NCBI GenBank assembly: GCA_038496675.1
Contig: CM076658.1
Span: 5,078,520 to 5,142,519, forward strand
DNA length: 64,000 nucleotides
Direction of reading: 5' to 3'
Source of the DNA: Rachycentron canadum
Lineage: Eukaryota > Chordata > Actinopteri > Carangiformes > Rachycentridae
Shown: in pieces, positions 1 through 10,600 of the stretch
How positions within the stretch are numbered: the first letter of the stretch is position 1
Layout of the letters: each line of letters opens with the position of its first letter
Made by a program: the position numbers and the translations under genes
Notes under the pieces: generated by a model
Seen by the model: only the letters and a program-made list of their open reading frames with translations
Databases searched by the model: none
What the model was told of the DNA's origin: nothing

Positions 1-777
1 ACACTGAGCCAATAAAGAACTTATTACCATTTATAAATCACATCTTTGGCACAACCACATTTTTGGTGCATTATTCCTGATCTGACAGAAAAAATCTTTT
101 CAAAACTGTTTCACCATCTCAATAACATTGTAGTTTTAATCTAATATTCCTATCTCACATATACATTATTATATATTTAGTTTTTATTTGGACGTTGTAA
201 CATTGATCCACTGTATAGGCAACTATTAGCCTCTTGGCTAATACTGGCACAGCATTGTTACGTCATTATCCCTGTTAAAAAAAAAAAAAAAAACATTAGA
301 TAATATAAAGAAACAAACTCCGACACACTGTGATCTGATTTTTAACAAAATGGCTACACAACATATTTAGAGAAATATACTTTTTTTTATAATTGGCTGG
401 TACATTTTTATGGGTGTGGCCCATTTGACGTAACTCTATAACACATTGTGCTAATTTAACCAAATTCTCGTGAGAGGAGCAAAGTATTTCTACAACATGT
501 ACAAAATGAGTTGTAGTTTCCGTGCGATATCTTGCAGAAGTGGACAAAAACTAAACTACTTTGCAGATTTGCTCATTTTAATGTTGGTACCTATATTTGT
601 TTCTTTATTTCTGAAAGAGTTTTAATGCATGAATGACAAAGATGATGTCAGTCAGGACAGAGAGCACTGAGCGGAGCACGAGGCACTTTGAAGCACTCCC
701 AAAATTACTATCATGTGCACAGACACAAGTAACAACTCTGCCAACCAACCTCTCCCCCCTTCACGTCGCTCTCTCTC

Positions 778-778
<1 letters not shown>

Positions 779-806
<28 letters not shown>
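779..806. repeat. (CA)n microsatellite
   Basis: About 14 CA units inside a cacnb4 intron, preceded by a CT-rich patch. Confidence 0.95.
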
Positions 807-808
<2 letters not shown>

Positions 809-2929
809 ACAATGAGTTGTTTGTGAGGTTATTATCTAGGAGTGTCAAGTGGCCAGTCTTGGGTCCATCGTGCCACACTCCAGCCTTATCTGTTCAGACG
901 CCAGAGCCCGGTCTGTTCTCCCATCTCCATCCTTCTTCCTCCCCCCGGCCTGCACGCCTATCAGACGCAGGATAAAGGGCTAAAAGCATTCTGTCTTCAT
1001 TACATCCACCATTAGACATCACTAACAACAGCAGCCAGAAAGTTAGAGGGCAAATATCTGCACACTTACAATACTACAGTTACAGATAAGCCACCGCAGC
1101 ACTGAACAACACTGTATATGAGCAGAACCATCGTAAATGAATTACATCATTAATGCAACACAGGAATCTGAAGCATTTGTGCAATTCAGTTGTTGTGGTA
1201 ATTTTACAACAATTATGTCAAAATTTAATTTCTGTTTCACTACCATGGTTAAATTTAGGATCTGAAACTTATGTCCTCAACAATAATATCAATGCATCAA
1301 TTTACTATCCAGCATCATGTGCTGTTCTTAACTTGCTCTAAAAATATATTTACATGATGTGAATTAACGGACATTTAACTGGTGGCCTAGTGCACAGCTT
1401 TACTAACACAAAGCACAGCAGGTCTGAAAAGACACATTATGTTCATGTTCAGTGTCTCTTTCTGAAGCGTAAAAAACACATTTAGAGGAAGTCGACAACA
1501 AATGAATTACACAAGAGAGTCTACAGATAGTTACAGGTTGAGGATGCAACAAATTCTTTTGCCACCCTGGCCTGTTGCATCAGAGGTCCCTGGACAAATA
1601 TTCAGACACCCACAAGTTAATGACAAGTACTGATAGCAAACCACACTGACAGTAAGAGCCCCAAAGATTACTTCTGTTGTGATGCCAGTACTGCTCCAAA
1701 CACTGGACTCGGGATGTGGGACGCAGCTGCTCTAAGAGTCTATATAAACAAGTTTTAAAAGGATTCGGTGGTTGGTGTGAAGGTAGACAAAAAGTAGACC
1801 CACATACCTGATGTATGGACACATGACTGTAGTTATTGTTTGACTTAAAATGGAAAAAGTCAATCCAAAAAAAAAAATGGAGCCTGCAGCTAAATCAGTA
1901 ATAATGAAACTATAAACTAATCATACAGCATCTGAATAGAGTGGATGAGACAGCTTCCGTGAGAATATGAGGATTTTATAGAGACTGCATTTCCTGAACA
2001 GGCTGAGGTGGAAGTAAATAGCCTCATCAGTTATTTAGACCCATAATAATGGAACAATACCACATGATAACAGCTGAAACAACAGGAAACAGATGGCATT
2101 TGTGGATTGTGCTGTACTATCAGGGACATAGAAAGTAACAAATTTGGGGGAGTTATTAAGGAAGTCCGGGGGTCTGAATGCCCTGCTCATTTTGTGCTTG
2201 GACTATGTTAGGGGACTGGAAAAAACATCTCCAAAGCTCAGATAGACATAAAGCTCCTCATTTAATCTTGTTCTTTGCTAAAAAGGCAAATGTACAGGTT
2301 TCTGGACATAAGAACATAAAGAGAAAGATTACCTCCAAAGAGCTTAAAAGTCAGTGTCTGTGTGAACAACAAAACTAAATAAAAATGTGATATTTTTATA
2401 TTAGCAAAATGAAGTGACAATGTGACGTGTACAGGACCATGAGTGTCAGTGTCACTCATGATCCAGCTTCACTCTCATCGCTCTTGTAGCATCGTTTTCG
2501 GCCTCAGCAGGCAGCTACTTTCAGTGAAACAGCTCTAAAAAACCCAATGTACACAACCTGCTCAGCTCCATGCAGCAGAAAGACTCAGTTGGTAACAGAG
2601 CTAAAAGAGAGTGAACGTGCATTTTACCACGTGGCCAGAAACATGACTCCAAATGAATGAAAAAGATGGATCTGGGTCTTTGTGGGAAGTGTAAATAAAA
2701 AAACTGTTTGCTGTTTTTCATCTGTTGTTTCAGCTAGTTTCTATTTCTCCCAAAAAAATCACCAACTACAGATTTAACACTGGACAGTTTAAAAATCATT
2801 TCATTTTCAGACTCGTGAATTCAGCAAGTGTCACAGCCAAGTGTCTGTATTTGGTTAATCTGTCAAATAGAGAACTGAAGCAGCTAAACGTAAGATCGCA
2901 ATATATAGCACAGACACAGTTATCAAAGA

Positions 2930-3080
2930 TATCGTTGGTCTATCTGGCCAAAAGTATATAGACACTCTTTTCTCACTTTTTCCCCACTTTGGAAAAAATG
3001 GAATGGACCTGGAGTGTTGACTTAAACCCCATCCAACGCCTTCAGGATGAAATGAAATGTGACACTGTTGACACAACTAA
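2930..3080 (+). mobile_element. Tc1/mariner-like transposon remnant
   Basis: It starts with a match to the common teleost terminal sequence (tggccaaaagtatatagaca). After a short gap it has a translatable patch at 3019-3054 reading DLNPIQRLQDEM, close to the PDLNPIEHLWDE block of Tc1-like transposases. Most of the transposase is missing, so it is a dead internal-deletion copy. The family assignment is from remembered teleost elements. Confidence 0.65.
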
Positions 3081-3128
3081 AAAAATAAAAAATTTTTACT
3101 AAAATAAAAAAAAAGAGAATATATATAC

Positions 3129-3159
<31 letters not shown>

Positions 3160-3160
3160 N
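3160..3160. other. Unresolved base N
   Basis: A single N lies at the end of a TA repeat and exactly at the outer edge of the inverted repeat. It marks uncertain or joined sequence. Confidence 0.99.
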
Positions 3161-3512
3161 GGACAGACCTACACACTGCCTTTGATACAGAGAGGCAAAC
3201 ATTACTATTGACAGGCAGAGTGGGCATCCATGGGATAAAAATGTGTCGGAGCAGCAGAAAAAAATCAATAAATGCAGGAGCTGCTCCTGAGCCCGAGGGG
3301 AGGGGGGGAATCCCACTGAGCCAGAATCTGTCAAGACCTTTCTGTTACTCCACCTGACATCCTGGCTGCCTCTCGAAGATTAAAGGTGGAGCGAATTTTT
3401 CACTTACCCTCTCAGTAGTAGTGTAGGTACTGTATTAACAAAACATAAGATATATATGTGTGTGTGTGTGTATATATACATATATATACATACATACATA
3501 CATACATACATA

Positions 3513-3560
<48 letters not shown>

Positions 3561-3908
3561 TATGTATGTATGTATGTATGTATATATATGTATATATACA
3601 CACACACACACATATATATCTTATGTTTTGTTAATACAGTACCTACACTACTACTGAGAGGGTAAGTGAAAAATTCGCTCCACCTTTAATCTTCGAGAGG
3701 CAGCCAGGATGTCAGGTGGAGTAACAGAAAGGTCTTGACAGATTCTGGCTCAGTGGGATTCCCCCCCTCCCCTCGGGCTCAGGAGCAGCTCCTGCATTTA
3801 TTGATTTTTTTCTGCTGCTCCGACACATTTTTATCCCATGGATGCCCACTCTGCCTGTCAATAGTAATGTTTGCCTCTCTGTATCAAAGGCAGTGTGTAG
3901 GTCTGTCC
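3161..3908. repeat. Near-perfect 0.75-kb inverted repeat (palindrome)
   Basis: Left arm 3161 to about 3536 is the reverse complement of right arm about 3537 to 3908. The outer 80 bases of each arm, compared directly, are identical. The arms differ by one 4-bp TACA-type unit. The centre is an AT, GT and TACA microsatellite with almost no spacer. The left arm begins directly after the unresolved base at 3160, which follows a TA run. It could be a real hairpin-forming palindrome or a fold-back read joined during assembly. Confidence 0.93.
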
Positions 3909-4643
3909 TGTGCGTAGCGGCGTTTGTGTGTGTGTGTGTGTGGAAAAGGGCGAGAATGTATACGTATTGGAGAGGGAATGTGACATTTACCTAACCGAGC
4001 ATTCATTCCTGTCTTGTGTGAAAGACGTCACAGTTTTATGCAACAGCACAAGAGTGTCATACAGACAGATATAGTGTGTGATGATTATGACTGTAACCAT
4101 AATGATCTATAGAGTGATGAAGTGATGAAGGAAGAGGCAGACAACTGAGAAAAATAAATGAAGCTACAAAAGACCGTGTTCTCTGCCACAAGATGTTGCT
4201 TGGAATCTCGTATACAAATACCCACAATGCCCATAAACAGAGCTTAATGTCATGCACGCTGGCCAGTCGTCCATATGGAGAGAGGCTGAGGAAAAACTGC
4301 TCTGATCTGCAGACGCTCAGCCCAGACAGCAGGAGAAAACCGTCATCTGGCCGGCAGCATCACCGAGAAAACTGTACAGTTGGTTGATTGAGGCGCCCTA
4401 AGACAACAAACACTCTCTTAAATGCATGCACGCCAATGGACACACACTTGTGCACACCCTTCCCCCAACCTCTTCTAACTCCCCCGAGAGGAGTGCACGC
4501 TCAGCCCACTCAAGTCCTGATCTGTTCTGTGGGTGTTCATGTAGGAATCAACAAGCCATGGCACAACAGAAAAGCATGGTGTACAAGTGTCAGACGCCCA
4601 CCTCACTCCCTCCCTCCCTCCAACCCCCCAATCCTTCACTCAC

Positions 4644-4688
4644 CGCCTCCGAGTCTTCAAATCCATGTAGGTACAAGTTATCGTACAT
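4644..4688 (-). CDS. cacnb4: cacnb4 alternative first exon, beta-4a form
   Basis: 15 codons, MYDNLYLHGFEDSEA, from ATG at 4688 to a GCG/GTGAGT donor at 4644, phase 0. From memory, the mammalian beta-4a start is MYDNLYLHGIEDSEA, so one residue differs. In the family this short N-terminus replaces the long one and splices straight to the GSADSYTSRPSDSD exon, which is beyond the left edge here. The exon lies about 8.2 kb downstream of the long-form start, inside the long form's second intron, so it needs its own promoter. The sequence just upstream (4690-5200) is only moderately GC-rich. The base at -3 is T, a weak initiation context. Confidence 0.93.
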
Positions 4689-7600
4689 GGAGGAGTGAGA
4701 GTCCAAAAGGCAGCTCCACGGCGCAAAACAGACAGGAACGGGGGGAAGAGAAAAAGATCAACCTGTTCCAGAGAGGATGGATGATGAGGTCAGGAGAATG
4801 ACTGAGCCCACCAACAGTCTCGTTCTCCACATGAAGGTAGACCACAGAGCAACAAGACCACACCAGAGCAGCAGACAGAAAATAAAAAAAAAAAAAAAGG
4901 TGGGGCCCTGTGTTTTCCTGATGCTGAATTGGATGTTATTGCCTCTGAGCCAAGCAAGTGTTGGTTCCCATTATAAGACAGCCTGCTTGTCCCCAGAGGC
5001 AGATCAAACCTGGCATTTCATCTGCCTTCCAAGCTCAGATCACACGAGCCAATCCCTTCCTCCAACACTGGCTGATGACAAAGGTGGGATGCAGCCTGCT
5101 GATTGGCTGGTTGAGGCTCCAGTCAGCCTGGCTGGCTGTGAATAAGGAAGAGGCATGGAGGGAGGTGGCAGGGGGTTGGCGGGGGTCTGCAGCCTGAGAG
5201 CATCATTAACCAGCAAGCTGTGAATTCTGTGCATGGGTGCATGCGTCTGACGTAATCTCTTAACCTAAACACCCGTTTGCAGAGACTGACATATAATTTA
5301 CAAGCGGAGAATCGCAGCAAAGGTCGACCGCTGAGTGATGATACTTTAAACAGGAGGCAGACCTGGTTCATCTGAGCTGCTGCTCTCTTACAACAAGTGC
5401 TCATGTCTTTTACAGCTTTGCGAACACACTGCAGCCATAAAATCAATCTATAAATGTCTGTTACAGGGAAACGGATCATATAGGAAATGAATCAAGAAGA
5501 ACTATAGTGTTCAAGTGTAAGGTTTGACACCTTTTATGAGCCACTTCTGTTTAATGCAATCACAGAATAATGGAGCAGTGGTAAAGCTGTTGCTATTTAA
5601 ATAGTCTAAGTGTGAAACAACTCAGCATTTTGTCCTTTTTTAACATTTTGTGCATTCTGGAGAAATATCTTAGCGATTATTAATTTGTGCTGCTCAGACT
5701 CACAATCAGTGAAAGGGATAAAAAAAAAACTTAACACAAAAGAAATACATTTAAAAGATCTAAGAAGAGAAACATGACTTGATTCAGTCAAAAGGAAAAT
5801 AATCATATAAAAATAATGTTTCATTGGCTTTCTATAAGTACATTTTAATTATTGTTTCTATAGTATTGTATTTAGTTCTTCCTCTGCGTGTTCCTATGCC
5901 TCAGGTTATGTGCTTAAAGCAGAGACAACAGATGAAAAATAATGTGCTCAACATCTGTTCAATATACAAAAAAAACAAAAAAAACAAAACAACAAACAAT
6001 AAAAATAAATAAATTACATTAATCAAACCTCTATTTTATGCCTCTAGGATCCAATCCAAGGGAGGCTGCAGGGGACTGTATTTTGTGGTCTGAGCTGTAG
6101 CTGCCTCTTTCAAAGAGAAAGAACCACAGCGCCCTCTCCTGACAAACTGTGTGACAGCACATACACATATCAAGATAATGCATCTTCATCAATCCTGTCT
6201 CTGTTTGTCTTCCTCCTAACAAGCTCCTCTCGACACGGCTGACGGCTTCATAATCACATGGCAGATATTCCAGTGGAGAAGCAGATGTGACGCAGAAAGA
6301 AAGTGTCTTGTAAAGTATGTGTGGATGTGGATGTCATTTATCATCATCCAGTGCTAAATGTGTGCACTTCACACTTATTTATCCGGCAGACGCGTTTGTC
6401 CAGAGCGATGTACGAATGAGGTCCAATCCAAGCCACAGTGGATCAAGGAGAAGCCTTTCAGAGCAAGTGCCTCAACACTCGCGCCTGAAACAAGCACCAT
6501 AAGGCTGCAGGTGCATGAGGTAACACATGAAGGCTTTGTTTTTGGAAAAGGCTAAATATAAACTAATGCTGAGAGAGATGGTATTTTTGAAGAAGTAGGT
6601 CTGCTCTCATTCAGAATCCAGGAGTTTAAACACTGAGTATAGTATTAAGACTTAGTTTCAGGGCCAGGCTTGTAATAACAGCTCAATATAATGTTAGGAT
6701 TTGGGTTATGGTTACGTACGTCACAGTTATCATTAAGGTTTGATCAAACCACAAAGGGGATTAATCATCAAGCAAAACATTTCTTTCATTGAATGTGAGG
6801 ACTTTATGTCATTATAAACAGTTTTTCAGGCAAAACAAGCACTCTGACTGTGATATGATGAATGAATTATACACTAATTCCATTAATAGTAAAAAATAAT
6901 GAGTGAGTTGATAATGAAATTATTTATTAGCAGATTTCTTGTGTGTATTTATCTGTTTTTGGTTGTTGTGTCCCACCAATAGCAGCATGGAAACTCTGCT
7001 CTGTTCAGGGTTGATCATGTTAGGGGGTTACAGATTTACTCAGGAGCCACTGGAGGACTGGTGCATTGTGCCAGTGTGAGCTATGGCAGCTACAGCAGTG
7101 GCCGGGCCACATCAAGTAATTCATGAATTAACGGCTGCTGAGTTGAGCCATGTGACCTACATAAGAGACGGGCTTCTTCGCACTGCTAATCCCTCTTATC
7201 ACTTCTTCAGACCACAAGCTGAAAGGAGGTTAAGGGAATGTCTGTTTAATATATTGGGATTCAGAAATGAAATTAATATTCTCAGCAGAAGCTGTGGCAT
7301 CATCAGCTTTTCCTCCCCAAAATGAGACTTTTCAAAAAAATCTGCAGGACTTAAGAGTTTTACTTTGTCTCAGATTTCCATTTCAGAGAATAGGGCACTG
7401 GACTTCAGACTTTTTAGAAGAGTCTGGTGAACCACAGACCTCACCATTGCATTTCATCTGGTCAGCCTCACATGACAATACCATTAAAGCCTCCACACAA
7501 ATTATTACAGAGAATTCAGGTTGTAATTTGCAATGCAAACAAAGATGGTTTCTCACCAGCACATGTTGCCTGTAACATCTTGTTGTTCTAACAAAACATG

Positions 7601-10600
7601 TTGCATTTTCTTACCTTTAAAGGTAAATTTGATGCTTCATTGTCTTGATTATCTCATGTTTCTACTTTCCTTTATTTTATTTTACTGACTTATAGCCCAT
7701 TCACAGTTATTTTTATTTTATATTTATTGTTATTTTTACATTTTATCTATATTATAACTCTTAGGTTTATACATATTTCTAGTTTCTATTTCTATATGAA
7801 CCACATTTGGGAGGATGGATTAATAAAGTATTTGGATTCTAATGATCAATGCATCCTGTGTATGAGAAGTGCTACATGAATAAAGTTTATTATTAGTATG
7901 ATTATTGTTTTTTGGCATGTTGCTCATAACCTTTAAAAAACATATACCTGTCCTCTGTGCTCAATAGAAATGTACATTAAATTATCATTATTCTTGTTAT
8001 CTCTGATCAAAAACTCCACAAGATACAGTTCAGGGACTTTACTTTGAAACTCTAACAGTTGTGCTTTACAATTTCCTACTATCATTTTAGGATAGGATGG
8101 TAAATTTCAGGTCCTGACAAACTTCATCTTGTAGATACTGAATTTATCTCTGAGAACAAGTCCTGAAAATTAGCTCCCTCAGTCGACGAAGACAAACAGA
8201 GAATGTGGCCTCAGAGCTAAGGCCCCCTGTGCCACTTCAACGATGCATCTGTGGATTATTCCTGAGAGCAAAACATCTGCCGAGCTTTGGCGTCCTCTTT
8301 ATGAAGGTTAGCTCGGAAACCATTCCCACTCACAAGCCGCGCAGAGAAACATCTGTCCATGGGAGTAGTGCGTGTAGATGTTCAGCTCACCATCTGGCAG
8401 AATCAGCTTCCACGCAGCATCTCACATCCGGTGAGCGACTCAGCATCTCATGACTCATGAACCATATACGATTTCTCTTTGATGGTGTCACTCTATTTTA
8501 TGTGTTACTTCCTTTTCCCTTTTAAAAGACTGATCTGTACGAGGTCCCCCCACAGACTCTGGCTCTGACAATTTGCCACACTCATCCTCCCTTAGCTCCA
8601 ACACTTGGAGCCAGTTGAAAACATCACTTAAAACTCTATGGGTCCACAGCTCATCACATTATTTTTCTCTAAAAGCCAGCTCTCCACTTAGAAGTAAAAT
8701 GAACAGATGAACATAAATAAACCTTTCCTTCTCTTTGGGCTTTTGCCAGGTGCAAAAAAATAAGCAGCATTTCAAAGCACAGAGCTGGTTTAAGGATTAA
8801 AAATCAAATGGCAACAAAGTCAACAGGACAGAATGATAATAAAAGGAGAAAGAAGAAAAGGAAAAGGTAAAATCTGTGGCAGTAACAGTGGCTGCATTCC
8901 TCCTCTTTCATGTGACTATTCACTGTATAAAAATTGTACCTTTAGCTGAAAAGGAGGAGGAGGAGATACAGTTTCCTGCTCATCAACCTTCTGGACCTGA
9001 CCCCTGTTGATGAGGGGAGGCTGTTACTATGGATACACGAGGGAATCAAAGAGAGCCCACTGCTCCTCTTCTCACCTGATGACGATCACACCGGCGATGA
9101 CACAAATCACAGCGGGGGTGTTCAAGAAATCCATGAGCGTGTAATAAGAAAAAGGAGTGAGTAAGAGCTGTTATGTGTACATTTCTCTGTCCTTCTGTCC
9201 CACTTCTTTGGGCTTTTATTTATCCAGCTTTTGCTTCTGTCGTTTCCAATTTTTATTTGTCCATTTTATCTTGTCTTTCTTCCTTCCTGTGAGCTCCACC
9301 ATTACTCAATGACAACCTCATGCAGTGGCCATTCAATAAGGAATGGGCAGCATCAACAGGTTACATGTGCAGCAGACAAACTGGAGTATTGGCAATTAAA
9401 ATACAGGACTATTAATGAGAATCAATCATCATCTGTAGTCAAACTGTCTGTACTGAATGGATTTAAATGGAATTAAATGGGAAAATTAGGCCTTAAAAAT
9501 ATACTGTGTGTGTGACCGGCAGTTCCTCAGGACTCATGTACAAAGTGACCTACATACCAGCGGTAAATACAACAGCCACAGATACAAGCCCTGACACCAT
9601 CATAAATCACATCTGGCTATTAGATTTGACAAGTTGTCGTGTGGTTTTGTTAGAACGTCGACGTGGAAAAAAACCGCCGACCTGATTCATTTGACGTTGC
9701 TGTTTCTCCTAAGAGAGACACGAGGTGTTAGCAAAGGCTGGCACATGATGGAGGAGCTAGAGGTCAGGTGTAGAGAGCAGGGGGGTTGGGACAATGGTAG
9801 CCTATGACAAACTACCCTTGTGTGGCTGTATGTCGTCTGCAGGCTCAGTTCCCTTGGTAACTTGTTAGCGGGATGTCAAAGTCCAGGGTAAGTCCCTTCT
9901 GTATAATTAATTACAGAGGGGACTTAATACAGGAAACCAATTTGAATTTGTTTTACAGTGGCACATATGAAAGACGGCGGCAGCACGTACATTCAAACAG
10001 CTGCCTGACCCTGTCCTAATGAATTAAACATGGCTGGTAGACGCCTCATAAACCGCCGAGCGGGCTGACTGAATTCCCAGGCTGATACGAATCAGGGCCA
10101 TTGATTCCCCAAACTACGGCAGAGGCCAAAAGCGCTCATCTTGGCAATGCATCATGCGATGTCATAGTCCTTTGTTCACTTTTCACTTGACATTAGAGCC
10201 AAACTTTTATGGGTAAGACAACTAAAGGTTTTGTAGTGATGGATTGAGGTCAGAAACCAGCCGTGGGATACTGGTGCTCAACACAACTCACTTTCTCAAG
10301 TCTCGCAAAAAATATGAAGAGGAATTTCGACAGGAATTTCTTCAAATAACAAATCTCCAAATGTGCTCAGCCATTCCTCCAAGTGATACCACGCACTGGT
10401 CCAACAGGGGCTGGCGCTGTTGGTTGACTAATCACAGACTTTCCCAGAAATTTCCCATAGATTTAAAAAAAAAAATCTGTTTAAAAGTTTCACCTAGATT
10501 TTATGTTCAAAGGCTTTAAAAAGTTGTTTTTCCAGCTCTAAGAGACACAGATTAAAGTAAACAGGGTCTTCTGGTGGTGAGTTTATTTGAGAAGTTAAAA

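Larger units (their letters stand above)
1..4643. other. cacnb4 intron before the common exon; no coding sequence seen
   Basis: No beta-subunit exon was found on the minus strand. The stretch holds an A-run at 274-294, a CA tract at 779-806, a decayed Tc1-like transposase piece near 2930-3080, one unresolved base at 3160 and the large inverted repeat at 3161-3908. The open frames here are short or made of microsatellite translation. The segment at 860-1010 is non-repetitive and has GATA-like motifs, but no function can be assigned. Confidence 0.7.

Noticed and set aside
3404..3665. Overlapping frames rich in Cys-Val, Tyr-Ile and Thr-His on both strands
   Set aside because: They are translations of AT, GT and TACA microsatellites in the palindrome centre; identical frames on opposite strands come from the inverted repeat.
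3735..3917. 60-codon frame (MTDSGSVGFPPS...) present twice, once per strand
   Set aside because: The duplicate is a result of the inverted repeat; no homology, no splice or promoter context.
4388..4801. 137-codon plus-strand frame over the beta-4a exon
   Set aside because: Antisense to a recognised exon, with Pro/Ser-rich low complexity and no homology.
7083..7325. 80-codon frame MAATAVAGPH...
   Set aside because: In a cacnb4 intron; no family resemblance and no exon boundaries that fit.
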